Assembly (NCBI RefSeq): GCF_905475345.1
Contig: NC_066589.1
Span: forward strand, 8,962,501 to 9,026,500
Length of the DNA: 64,000 nucleotides
Direction of reading: 5' to 3'
Source: Vespula vulgaris
Taxonomy: Eukaryota; Arthropoda; Insecta; Hymenoptera; Vespidae
The stretch's first letter is position 1; the number at the start of each line of letters is the position of its first letter. This document shows, one piece after another, positions 12,443 through 24,170 of the stretch. The notes below the pieces were generated by a model. It worked only from the letters and a program-made list of their open reading frames with translations. It was not told where the DNA came from and ran no database searches. Both the position numbers and the translations under genes were made by a program.

Positions 12443-13692
12443 TGAGGAAGAATAAAAATGAAGACATTAGGCTCAGAAACATTTTAGAGAATTTGTGAAT
12501 GTGAAAACGTAGGAAAATCATTGGAGTGTTCCTCGGAAAGAGGGAACCCCTCGATAAAGGAAGGAAGTTTCGGTAGGGCGAGGGATCCGTTTGACGAGGC
12601 TAGATGCAATGCCGTGTGTGCGGAAGCACCGATCGGTTTCGGGAATTTTTTTGCGAAAATAACGGTGTTTCTCCGATAGAGGAGAGTATAAGAGAGTAAA
12701 GGAGAGGAGAGGAGAAGAGGGAGAATATGTGCGTGAAAAAAATGGGAAACATCTGTCGGTCCTCGATGTCTATCGAACGGTTCGGCTCGTTTAGTCGACT
12801 CTCGACGTTCACGAATCGTGTTCACTCTGCTTTCGATGCATTATTACATACATACGTACATATATATATATGCGTGTGTATATATGTACATACATAGATA
12901 GATGTTCATCTTGATCCTATTGGAGCTTCACAAAATCGTGTTTTTGAAAAAAGAAAAAAAAAAGAAAATATGTCTCTAAAAAAAACATCGAATCATATGA
13001 GAATGACAACTCCAAATCAATGGCATATGAATCAGCCATTTTGTCGGTCAGCGTGAATATAAAACAATGTTGAATGAATACGACTTAAGTCGTATTTGTC
13101 TCGATTAGAAAATTCGATTAAATACGATATGTTTTTATTGTTTAATTAATTCTATTTATAATTCGTAATTTATTGTTATCAATAATCAGTTTCGCTTTCG
13201 AACGAAAAATATTCTGGATAAATGTATGACGATGAGATAACATAAATAATTTTTATATTTCATTGTATTTATTATATCGATCATTTTATATGATAATAAA
13301 TTTTCTCGTCGTAATCTATTATTACAAAATATTAACGCTTGCTTCAGATCATTTACCGTATGACGAAAAAAGAAGGAGAAAAAAAAGAAGGAAAAAAAAA
13401 CTATTAGTTTCGTTTCGAGAGGGTAGTCGCGTGGGAGTGAGAAAGACGTTCTCGTGAAAAAGAGAAGCTACGGGGGTAGTAGGATGGTCCTCCCTCGCAA
13501 GGTTTCACCCTCGAAAAACTCGCTAGCCTTCCTCCTCCATGCTCATTTCATAAATTCTAATTTATCGTCCACGGAAAATTGGATACGACTAATCCGGTCG
13601 ATCGATGCACGGCTACGTTCTCGATGATTAACAATGGTATTCGACACCTGGGCGAATTTTTTAAAATAAATATTATAATTATAGATCTTTAA
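10831..13692. other. Non-coding, AT-rich
   Basis: AT-rich stretches, (TA)n near 11055 and 12857, a (CCA)n run at 11267-11288, a T tract at 11443-11475 and (GAA)n at 12411-12442. No coding exon recognised. Confidence 0.45.
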
Positions 13693-14378
13693 GTAAATCG
13701 ATGAAAAAAGAAGGAAAAAAATAATTTCGAATTTCATCAGTTCTAATTAAATCGATACGTATTCAAATTGATTAATTAAAATAGAATAAAATATATTCTT
13801 ACATCTTATCATCGATTGTTTCAGAAACTTGTCATCTATAAAAAGACGTTATTTTTAATTCTTAAATATTATAGTAATAAATCGATGGAAAAGTAATTCA
13901 AAAAGAAAAAAAAAGGATACATTCATCGCGAATTTTTAATCCGTCATAATTAAATCGATTCGTACTCGAGAAGAATCGTATTAATTAATTAAAATAAAAA
14001 TACTACGTTCTAATATCTTATTATCGAATTTGTCGAAAGAAAAAATTATCGTTCGTAACGTCACTTTTCATTGAAAAGAAAAAAGAACTAATAAAAGTAA
14101 ATCAATGAAGACTGATTTAAAAAGGAAAAAAAAACAAACAAACAAGACAAATAAACAAAATTCATGGAGAACTTCTAATCGGTCATAATCAAATAAATTC
14201 CTTAGTTAGGAGTGAATCGATTAAAACAAAAACGAAGAAAAAAAGAAAAATAACAAAAAAAAAAAAGAACAGAAAAAAAAAGAAAAAGAAGAACATTTCG
14301 TTCCACGTGTCGATTATTTTATAGAATTATCATTCATAAGGACGCATTATCATTTTTCATAGTAAAGTACTATAGTAA
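13693..14378. repeat. Diverged local tandem repeat, three units
   Basis: Units start at about 13693, 13874 and 14098 (181, 224 and 281 bp). Each runs in the same order: GTAA(T)AAATC(G/A)ATG, an A-rich stretch, TCnTAATTAAATCGATnCGT-type segment, a GAATCGATTA/TTAATTAAAA segment, then TAGTAA at the end. Length differences are mostly in A tracts. Confidence 0.6.
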
Positions 14379-14790
14379 CGAGAATAGAATTATAGTGCGC
14401 GTGCCATTAGAATATTATTCCTGCTGTTCCCATTGGCCTCTCACTGTTGTTTTCTTTTTTTTTTTTTGTTCGTAACCATACCGAAACAGTAGCCTCTTTT
14501 TCTATGTCGGCCAATTTTCGGGTGTGCAAACACGATCTATTGTCATCGCGCACGCGCCCTTGCTTAAATTTCCTTTCTATCTTTTTTCTCTTCTCTCTCT
14601 CTCTCTCTCTCTGTTTCTCTCACTCACTCACTGTCTATCTCTATCTCTATCTCTCTCTCTCCCTCTATCTTTCTCAAACACACATACATAAATGTGTAGA
14701 CTCGCGAGAGAAAAAGGGATGAACGGCTTTTCTATTCTTCTTTCTCTTCGCTGGCGCTATCTATGCTTCTCTCTCTTTCCCTCTTTCCTA

Positions 14791-14821
<31 letters not shown>

Positions 14822-17160
14822 GCACTCTCACCAAGGGATTTAAATATGCAAAGCAATTTTTTTCCCTTTTTTTTTTTATCAGCTTTGCCACGGTGGTTGT
14901 TCCTTCCCCGTGTTTGCTCCGCCGCGCCCACATAATTACCGGGTGGCGAGAAAATAACGAACAAAAAATGCTGGTCGAGAAATCCGATGCAACAAAAAAA
15001 ACAACAACAGAAAGAGGAGAAAGAGAGACGGAGATAGTTGAAAAAAAAAAGAAAAAAAAAAGAAAGGAAAAAAAACGCGAGTGAAAAAAGGCGATATCGC
15101 AATTAGACCACGTCGTCGTGAACCAAGGGGGTTACTTACGTCCCATGGAGAAATTCGAAAGGGGTGGCACGTTTTTAACCGCGTCGAAGGGTCGCTTACC
15201 GAAGCAACCCCTCTGATCTCTGCATTATAACGCGTTACATTCGACATTTTTTTTTCCATTCCTCCTCGCTTCCTATCTCTCAATGATATATCTTGAAATA
15301 TACTCGTTGATGGTTTTAAACATAGCATGAAATCGTAGGGGCAAACTGTTTGAATAAAAAAAAAAAAAAAAAAAAAACAAAAAGATTCACCCGTCGAAAA
15401 AAAGAATGCTAAGATCGTTTTTCTTTACTTCTCTTTTCTATCTCGTTTTTATCTATCTTTTGCTTTTCCTTCTACTTCATTCAATATTTTACTCATTCGA
15501 AACGAATCGCTTTAAGACACGATCATCGTAATAATCTTGATCGTAACAAATTCTTTTAGAAGATAGATACCTGCAACGTAATCAAATAATTTTAATATCG
15601 CAAAGAAAATATTAACTTCTTCGTATAGACATCTAATGTCACGAGAAATAATTTTTCGCGTATCATCGATCGCTCCCGTATTATTGCGTGAAGTATCAGT
15701 AAAAATATCAAATTAAAAATAAAAAAGAAAAATAAAGAAGAAGAGGAAAGGAAAAAAAGGAAAAGGAAAAAAAAAGCAGGGTATGAAAAGAAACGAAATG
15801 CGATTCGTATCGGATAAGATTTTTAAGTGGCTCGACGAGAGAAGGGTCTAACCGTGTGCGTGTACGAGGAATTAATGTACAGGGTGTGTCGCACGGATTA
15901 GTTGTATTATTATTTTCGAAGAGTTGTTACGACAAGAGTAAGAAAGAAAGAGAGAGAAGGAGAAAGAGAGAGAGAAAGAGAGATAACAAAAAATTCTCAG
16001 AGAATCAAACGATCGGGAAAGAACCCTTATGAAGCATTTCGAGATAGCTCGAAAGCCATTGGCTGAAGGAATAAGAAAAAGGAAAAGAATTAATGAAGAC
16101 AGTGAAGACAGAAGTGTTAAGGAAGAAGACTAATCCCAAAGAATAAGAAAAATGAGAAGAAGAAAATGGATATTGCAATTAAACGGGCAAGCAGTCCAAC
16201 AAATTGAGGGTTGAAATTTTTCTTTTTTTTCCTTCTCTCTTTTTTTCAACTCTCGTGGCAGGGGTTATGTCAGCCCTTAAAATACCGCGGACGGTATTCT
16301 CGACGAAGGGTCGCCGTAGTAGCTGGTGGGGGGATGCTCACGGTACGGAAAAAATCCATAGGGGTCTCTATCGCCATCTCTGTCTTTCTCCCTCTTTCTG
16401 TCTCTCTCTCTAACTCCATCTCTGTCTTTTTCTCTCTTTCTCTCGAGCGTTCTTGCTGTTGCTTTGGTGCGGTCCAAAAAAAAAGGAAAGAAAAAAAAGA
16501 AGAGGGGTTGGTAGGTAGCACGACTAAAGTGGCGAGGGTCGCGGCAGTCGCTCTAAGACGACGACGACGACGACGACGACGACGACAACGACGAGAAGGA
16601 GGTAGAAAGGGAAAGGGGAGAGAAGATCCTGCAAGGGTGGTGCTGATGGCGGTGGTGGTTGCGCGAAAGGCAAAACAAAAGCGACCCGAGATTCTCGGAC
16701 GCCTTTCGGAAACATGGCTGCCCTTTCTAACGTAAATAGTAAATCTATGATATCCTAGGATTTATCATAGAACGAAGAAGAAACTGAACGAACGTGAAAA
16801 AGTTCATTTGAAATTAATTAGATGAACGCTTTCCGAACAAATTTGCTCTTATCGAATCGAAGGGAAATGATTAACGATGGAGAATTTCAAGATTTAATTT
16901 GACGTTGATTAGAAATCGAGAGAGAGGGATATCGTATTGATCATTTTTTAGCTCGTACAGTTCGTTAAAAGAAAAATAAATGAAAGAAAGAAAAGAAATA
17001 AGAAACGATTTTATCGGCCCCAATGAAATGTTAATATTAATCGGAATTTTTCTAATAATCCAAATTCTTTCGTAAATTTCCGATACGATAGAATAATTAG
17101 AAATAGATCAACTAAGCGATCTGCATTTATAATGGAAAAGAAATCCATAGAAAGCGACCG
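14379..17160. other. Non-coding, with CT and A tracts
   Basis: CT runs at 14594-14665 and 14795-14822, poly-A at 15354-15377, A-rich runs at 15715-15780, a GA run at 15940-15985 and a (GAC)n repeat at 16557-16591. No coding exon recognised. Confidence 0.45.
16557..16591. repeat. (GAC)n trinucleotide repeat
   Basis: About eleven GAC units; source of a spurious poly-Arg ORF. Confidence 0.9.
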
Positions 17161-18098
17161 CGCCCATCATATATTATAGACGGTCTCCCCTTCTCGTCCA
17201 CCTTCTCATCTCATCTCGCCCGTTCGTCCAACCTCCGCCGTCGTCTTTTTCACCCCTCTAGAACCCTCTATCCCGAACTACCACCCACCGACTTTCACCC
17301 ACTTTCAATCAATATTTAAAGAATTGCGCCTTAATAACCACCGTGGCGCCGTATAATGGCGCTCTCTTTTTCTAAGGCCACCTACCATCGAACGAGCAAA
17401 TTTACTCGTAAACTAGCTTTTTCATTCTATATGAGAAAATTTTATGAAACTTCATTATCAACGGTCGGAATGAAAAAGGGGAAAAAAAGAAAGAAAAAAT
17501 CAATAATGACTGCTATTACCGAGAGAGAGAGAGAGAAAGAGAAAAAAGAGAAAACGAAGTATTACTTACCATCTATAGGTAAGGGAAAATATTTCGACGA
17601 GATTAACATTGAATCATATACCGATCGAGTGCCCGAAAGTATGCAACATTTGATACGTACGAGCCTTACTTCTGCATACGCATTTGTAGAAAGTGTTGCT
17701 TACCTTCGGGCGCAACTAGTTGCCCCTGAAGGTATGCAATCTCGAATCTCTTATACACTCTGTAGATTATTGCCTACTATCAGGAACGAGACTTATTTCT
17801 ATTCGTTCCAATTATCGAAGAAATATAATTTACTTACTCTATCTTTCTCTTTCTCTCAAATTTCTTCTGTCGAAGTAAGCAAATAAATTTATAAGCGAAT
17901 GACCGATTTAATCTAATTAACCTCGAGCACTCGAACAAATGACATAGTTTCGGTCTCAAAATAAAGGGAACACGCAAAGGTGCTTAAGAAAAATTACTTT
18001 ATATAATGTTCATAATTATTTTATTCATAGGTTCGTGAAATTTGAGAAGTTTCTGAAAACATTGATATTGTACCGCTAAAGTGTCATACGGTCATATA
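17161..18098. other. Unassigned region with a 176-codon ORF and two hairpins
   Basis: A C-rich promoter-like stretch (17160-17350) precedes a plus-strand ORF at 17356-17886. Inside it are a 44-nt near-perfect palindrome (17696-17739) and a smaller inverted repeat CTTACC/GGTAAG (17565-17583). The ORF has no family resemblance and includes a Lys/Glu/Arg low-complexity block, so coding status is doubtful. Confidence 0.3.
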
Positions 18099-18116
18099 CC
18101 TCTCTCTCTTTCTCTT

Positions 18117-18120
<4 letters not shown>

Positions 18121-18161
<41 letters not shown>
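18121..18161. repeat. (CT)n microsatellite
   Basis: Uninterrupted TC run of about 41 bp inside a longer CT-rich tract (18100-18170). Confidence 0.95.
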
Positions 18162-18169
<8 letters not shown>

Positions 18170-18170
18170 G

Positions 18171-19900
18171 ATCGGCAGTATAAAGTATAAATTACTTACT
18201 TTTCTCATCTCGTAGCTGTTAAGTTAACAATAATGATAAAAATAATATAACAATGAGATATAAGGGACATGCACTGTCTTCTTTACACGCTGTACAATAA
18301 TTATTCTTTGGTACTTTTTTTCTACTCTTTCACAAAACTCCTATCGCAAACATTGTTTATCGATTATATAATTCATTTGTCTTTTATTTTTCAAGTTAAC
18401 AAATTTCTTCGTCAAGTAGGATTCATTTGGATAACAAGATTTCTTTTTCTTTCCCATTTTTTTTTCTTTTTTTCTTTACCTTTCGAGTCGAATATTCCTT
18501 TTTTCTTTTTTTCTTTTTTTGTTTCGTTTCACTTTTTGTCAGAAAAAAAGAAAAAAATTTTCTTCACGATAAAAACAAAATCAATTTTACAATGGTAATT
18601 TTTGAATTTATTTTCGCTGAATTTTCGCTGGCAGTATTTCGTTTCGACGACTTTAACGATTTATGACTGAATCTTTCCTTGTCGAGATTCTATACGTTTT
18701 CCTTTCTCTGTATATTTTTCTCTCGCTCTCTTTCATTCTTTCTCTACCTTTCAAACTTTTATTCGTCGAATAACAAAGAAAACAAGAGCTAAAGATCTGC
18801 ACAATATCCACAACGTGATTAAACCTCTCTCTTAATAAATCTCGCAAAAGTTTCGTAATTGGAATTACTCCTAAAATACACTATGATATGGTCTAATTAA
18901 CGGGTCGCGCCGATTTTTTAAAAGGCGCAATAATATCAATGAACGACTTTTAATCGAATTTTTTCTAAATCTTTCGCCACGACAAATAGTGTCCATTATA
19001 ATCGACGTAATAATAGAAATATAAAAAAAAAGTAATAATAATAAAAATAATAATTATAATAAAAATAATAATAATAATAATAAAATAATAATAATACTAA
19101 TTACAATAATAGCTATCATATAATCATAATATTAATAATAATAATAATAATATTAATATTAATAATAATAATATTAATAATAATAATAATAATAAAAGAA
19201 AGAACACCTAAGGCGTATTTAAATAGACGATCGCCGTAATCGTCGTAAAATGAAATCAACAACGATCAACAATCGAATTGTTCTATTGCACATTCGAATC
19301 AAAAATTGTCATCCCCCAAATATTATAATTCGTCGTCGAACCTTTCGTCGAGAACAAGATCGATTATACCCGATGACATTTGTTTCTCGCAAAAAAAAAA
19401 CAGAAGAAGAAAGCAAAAAAGAAGATTCCGTCGGTCGAAAACGAAATTAGAGGACGGATTCGAATGTACACTCAAAAAAGAAAAAGAAGAAAAAAAAAGA
19501 GAGAAAAGGGAAGAAAAAAAAGGACAAAAAGAAAAACGACTTCTTTCAACGATCATACGATAAGTTCTCTCAAAAATGTCCAATTACCATTCATCTACAA
19601 TATATATGTATTTTCTTTCCTTTTCTAGCAACGTGCCAATCGCCATGATTAAAATCTGGCAGTTGACTCAAGAGAGGCAGCTTTATTTTATTTTTTTTTC
19701 TCTTTCCTTTTTTTTTTTAACGCGCTTTCGAAAGACTTCGTGGTCCAGTAGCTATAGCCAACATCCACAATTAAAGGGGTAATTTTTAGGATCCAGAGGT
19801 CATAAGGGATAATCAATGACGTACACACGGACATACATTCTTTTTTCTTCACTTTCCTTTCTATCCTAATCCTTTTTTTGTTTTCCTTTTCCTTTCTATT
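18171..19900. other. Non-coding, T-rich, A-rich and AAT-rich
   Basis: T tracts at 18435-18535, a long imperfect (AAT)n repeat at 19028-19196 and A-rich runs at 19390-19540. No coding exon recognised. Confidence 0.45.
19041..19196. repeat. Long imperfect (AAT)n repeat
   Basis: ATAATAATA units interrupted by TATT and CATA over about 155 bp. Confidence 0.9.
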
Positions 19901-20156
19901 TTTATTCATCGCTTATTTTCTTTCTTTCTTTTTTTTTCCTTAGTTTCTTCATTCGCTCCTTCCTTCCTTTCTTTCTTTCTTCCTTCCCTTCTTCATTCCG
20001 TTCATTCATCCATTCATTCTCACAGCTAGCTCGTTGTGTCCGTCGTAAGACGCCAATAAAAAACGATAGAGACCTCGTCTTAAGAAACTTTCGTACCAAA
20101 ATACGCGCGGCCACCGACAATCAACTTCTGATGCAGCAACCGCGTTGTTTTGGCAA
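19901..20156 (-). other. CYRI: Probable CYRI 3' UTR with poly(A) signal
   Basis: Downstream of the CYRI stop the minus strand carries AATAAA at 19906-19901, about 250 nt after the TGA. The interval is purine-rich on the minus strand (GAAGGAA-type repeats). Other AATAAA-like hexamers occur further downstream, so the exact end is uncertain. Confidence 0.4.
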
Positions 20157-21752
20157 TCATGCTGCTAAAAGATTCTTTATATTTTTCGGTGTATTCTCCT
20201 CGTTCAAATGTTTCGTCGTATAACGTAATGCGTTCAAAAGGCCCTCGCTCTTGTACGGCGGCTGATCCTTCAACAACTTCACGCAACCCTTGACCTATAT
20301 TTACGTAAATAATAAATAAATTATTAGTCGGATTAGTCGAGTATAAAACAGAATTTAAAAAAAAATGAAATTAAAAAAAAATATTTGCGTTTAATTTTCT
20401 CCAATAAATCAACATTATTCTGCATAACTTCATTAGGAAATTATACTCACGTCAACGTTCGAACCTTTGACGAATGCACCTTGAGGATGAACATGATCGT
20501 ATAGTATCACCAGGCCTACCATAACTCTCAATACAAATAGTTGAGTCTCTTCACGTTGAAACTGGGCCAATAGATTGCTACGAAATAAATTAATGTCGTA
20601 TATATGTTAAATGGACAGAGACGTAAAGAAAGAAAGAGAGAAAAGGAGAAAGAGTGTGTACACGCACGCACACACACATATATATATAAATATGAAATAT
20701 ATATAAATAAATATATATGTGTGTATGTATATATACACAAAAAAAAATTTGAAAAAGTCAAACAATTTTACTTACGGATTTTCCAACATTCTCAGACAGA
20801 CCTTAGCCATCGTCCCAAGAGTTTCAGTAATATTCTCCCTCGGTATATCTTCGTTCTAGAATATAAACAGAAGAAAAAAGAAAAAAAAAAAACAGGAAAA
20901 AAATAAAAAGGTAAAACATACAAAAGTCTCGAAATAATTTCGCATGTGAATTTTCATTCGAACTTCTAACAATGAATATTGTGAAAATGTTTTCCTAACA
21001 AACGTCGCTCGATAGGCATAGTATCGATTTTTTTTTTTTTTTTACCTGAAACGATATATATATACATATATATATACATACGTATATATGTATGTACATA
21101 TGTATGTATATATCTAACATTTACGTACCAACTCGTCCCACCTTCCCCATTACTCCGTATAATGGCTCAAACTGAGCCCATGTAATCTGAATTCCAACGT
21201 CCGATGCCTGTCAATTTTCTACTTCGCAAGAGCAAACAGTTGGATCGAATGCTTTTAATTCTAGTTTTCTAACCCCCCCAGTGTTCAACCCCTCTACTCC
21301 TCCTCTCTCCCTCCTTCTTACTATTTTTATACGACAATCGCTAAAAATTCACTTTAATTAAACTCTCTCTCTCTCTTTCTCTCTCTCTCTCTATATTTTT
21401 CTCTCATGCAAAGTCGCACGAATTGAGAAGACTGTTCGAATTTGCAAAAAAAAAAAAAAGAAAAATTGACAAAAACAGAAACAAAAAGAAAGGATAATAC
21501 GTCATTTGACAAGTGAGAAAAAAAAGGAGCTGGTAATTTCGTGATTGTTGATGTTTAAATAGTAATGGTTCAATGACCGGTAATAATGCCGATAAAGACG
21601 ATAATGGCTATGCAAGAGAGAAAGAGAGAGAGAGAAAGCATCTTCGATTTGGTAAAATGAAGCGAAGTAAATAAGCGAGACCACTTAGGTTCATCAAGAA
21701 AGTAATACTTGCGTGACTCAGCTGTACCAACACACGAAAGTATATTTATTGG

Positions 21753-21784
<32 letters not shown>

Positions 21785-21839
21785 CACACACACACTATAT
21801 AATATAGTATATATAGTATATATATTATATGTATTATAT

Positions 21840-21880
<41 letters not shown>

Positions 21881-22155
21881 CGCAGACCATTATTCCTTCG
21901 TCTTTAATAAAGAGGAACTTGTTCTTGGTCGCGTAACTTCGTTAATTACGTCTTTGTGATAGGCGTTACTAAACGAAAATTCATTACCAGCTGGATTATC
22001 TTGCGTAAGTAGAACGAATTAGTGCCTTCGCGTCATTACTTTCTCTCACCCAACGCTAATTTCTCCCGCTCTCAATTTTATTTTATTTTATTTTGTGGTT
22101 TGCACCTGGTAGTAACACGAGATAGATAGAGAGGAAGATAGATTAATAGATTAAT

Positions 22156-22216
<61 letters not shown>

Positions 22217-23081
22217 CAGAGAGAGCTTTACTCTTTGAGAGTTTTAATTTACGTTCAGATTTTTCCAACTTTTTTTTTTTTTTTTTTAAGACCTACGCTA
22301 TATTTTTCAAGTAGTTATAAGTAATTTGATCTAATTAAAATAAAAAAGAAAAAAAAAAGCATATAATATCGTACGATAATCTGATGTTAACATTTTACAA
22401 TTAATTCATATTGAAATAATTTTTGAATATGATTCGAACTGCACGAGTGAATGATCATTTCTTAGATCGAAATAAATAAAGTACGAAGCGAATAAGGTAA
22501 TAAGAACGCGCACGATTATATATGTAAGTGTATAGGAATGTCCTAGATATTCGATAGAATCAAAAAAAAAAAGGAAGAAAGAAATGAGAGACGAAAAGTG
22601 AAAAAAGGGGAAAACAGAAGAAAAAAAGGGAGAGTCGAGAAGAAAGCACTTACGTCCATCAAGAAAGTAATGGTCGCGTGACTGAGAACACGTAGCATTG
22701 GGGTTGCGTGGGCATAGAACAAGGACATTCGATTGGCCAACTCATTCCCAACAACGAGGTCCTTCTCCGCATTGTCCTGTCGTGTCAACGATGCCCTTGT
22801 CAAGGTCCTACGATAGTAACTAAAATCATTTTGGATAGCCGGCGTTTTCATTTTGTGCTCGTCGAACTTCAAAACGAATTCGAGGATCTCAGCGAGCTGT
22901 TTCACAAGAGCCTGCTGCGTTTCCAGGTGTTGCGTTGGCGTTAAATTTCCTGAACATAATTGTCCGAGTATTTTCGGTACTACGCTTTCTAAACAAACAA
23001 ACAAAACAAAACAAGAAAATAGATATAAAAATAAAAGTGAAGAAATGTTTTTTTCTTTCTTTTTTTCTTTTATTTGTATAT

Positions 23082-23112
<31 letters not shown>

Positions 23113-23909
23113 TTTCTCTTCTCTTTACAATCTCTCAAAGAGTCATCGAAATTTGTCGATCGGTCGAAGAAGAAGGAATTATGGAAATTCGATCGAAAAG
23201 TATGTATTATATTTTTCGCATGGAAAATAATTCGAAAAAAAAGTTCGAGTCAAGTGTGGTACTTATGTTTCCGAGTTTTCTGTTTTCTTTTCTTTTTTTT
23301 TTTTGGAGTTTTATATATTTCTTTCGCGATGAAAGAAAAAAAAAGAAGAAAAAAAGGAAGACGAAGAAGAAGAAAGGCGAGAAAAGAAATGGAAACAGAC
23401 GAACCCAATTCCAAAGAAAATTCGTAGAATCTTTTGAGCTTCGCTACGAGTGGTGCTACGGTCAAGTAAGCCTTTCGTTGGCACTCCTCCGTAGGGGCCG
23501 ATATTGCTTCTCTTATTTCTTTCCCTGCACCTTTGTAACACTGGATCTCCTCCAAAATAGATTCAGAATTTTTCAGGACTCTTTGCACGGCATCGAATGT
23601 CTCACGCTCGATATCCGAGGGCTGTGCGTCTAAACATAAATTATTAAATGCATTGGTTATTCTAAAATAAATTGTATGTATAATTTAAAGAAGAAGAAGA
23701 AGAAGAAGAAGGAAGATAAAAAAGAAAATGTTTTCCTTCGATTGAGCAATAAAAAAAAATAGTAAAAAGAAACTGAAGAGAAGAGAGAAAGAAAGAGAAA
23801 CAAGAAAAAAGGAAATAAACTTACTTTCGAAATCCAAAAAGACGTCGTACTTTTGAGGCGTGCAACAGGTAGACTCGTCCCGAGCCAGAAGACTCAAAAG
23901 CTTTCCCAT
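20157..23909 (-). CDS. CYRI: CYRI (FAM49 family) Rac1-binding regulator of actin, complete, 6 coding exons, 329 aa
   Basis: Coding exons in order: 23825-23909, 23405-23629, 22654-22988, 20776-20855, 20451-20577, 20157-20294; every border is GT/AG and phases sum to 330 codons with TGA at 20157-20159. The protein reads as the CYRI/FAM49 family (DUF1394; human members about 323 aa). Seen: N-terminus MGKLLSLL with Gly2, the family's N-myristoylation position; LDFENAQP across the exon 1/2 junction; QNDFSYYRRT with the Arg pair at residues 163-164, equivalent to the Arg pair needed for Rac1 binding in mammalian CYRI-B; RVMVG and ILYDHVHP near residues 258-275; C-terminal LRYTTKHLN. Family role: binds active Rac1 at the membrane and opposes Scar/WAVE-driven protrusion. 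The start ATG has A at -3 and G at +4. The protein is a little longer than mammalian forms. The exon 3/4 junction (FLMD/NEDIP) is about one residue shorter than the vertebrate loop. A decayed copy of the exon 3 end lies in the following intron. Confidence 0.95.
21052..21110. repeat. (TA)n/(TATG)n block in CYRI intron 3
   Basis: Alternating TATATACATA and TATGTATG units. Confidence 0.85.
21682..21721 (-). pseudogene. Decayed duplicate of the 3' end of CYRI exon 3
   Basis: This 40-nt segment in CYRI intron 3 matches 22647-22686, the last 33 coding nt of exon 3 plus its donor, at 34 of 40 positions. Translated on the minus strand it reads LSHASITFLMN, against LSHATITFLMD in the real exon. The real donor gtaagtg is ctaagtg here, so the donor is dead, although an acceptor-like TACAG sits just upstream of the duplicate. 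It looks like a relic of a local duplication, perhaps of a former alternative exon. Confidence 0.7.
21756..21878. repeat. (TA)n block in CYRI intron 3
   Basis: TA runs at 21762-21786 and 21844-21878 with TATG and CA variants between, close to the decayed exon copy. Confidence 0.9.
22165..22208. repeat. (GA)n microsatellite in CYRI intron 3
   Basis: Uninterrupted GA run of about 44 bp within a longer GA-rich tract. Confidence 0.95.
23081..23115. repeat. (TTTA)n in CYRI intron 2
   Basis: About nine TTTA units. Confidence 0.9.
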
Positions 23910-23961
23910 CCTGAATCCCCAGTTCCTTTTGGTCAGGATCGACTTACAACAGAAAGGGCAT
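23910..23961 (-). other. CYRI: 5' UTR part of CYRI exon 1, with a five-codon upstream ORF
   Basis: A strong acceptor (pyrimidine-rich tract, then TTTTAG) ends at 23962, so the exon carrying the CYRI start probably begins at 23961. Its first bases form an ATG followed by four sense codons and TAA, out of frame with the CYRI start at 23909. If this acceptor is used, the mRNA carries a minimal uORF (MPFLL) that begins at or across the junction. Confidence 0.5.
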
Positions 23962-24135
23962 CTAAAATGATAAAAAGTAAGGATCATATTTTACCATAGA
24001 AAAAAGTTGCAAAAAAAAAGAAGAAAAAAATGTCTACGGCTAATGAGTTGGGAAACGAGTACTTATTGGGTACTCGGTATTCAAAGGATTAATTAAAAAT
24101 TTAAGAGTAGAGGTCAAAGGTTAAAGAAGAAAAAG

Positions 24136-24170
<35 letters not shown>

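Noticed and set aside
17356..17886. 176-codon plus-strand ORF as a gene
   Set aside because: Contains repeat-derived Lys/Glu/Arg and a palindrome; no family match, so described only as a region.
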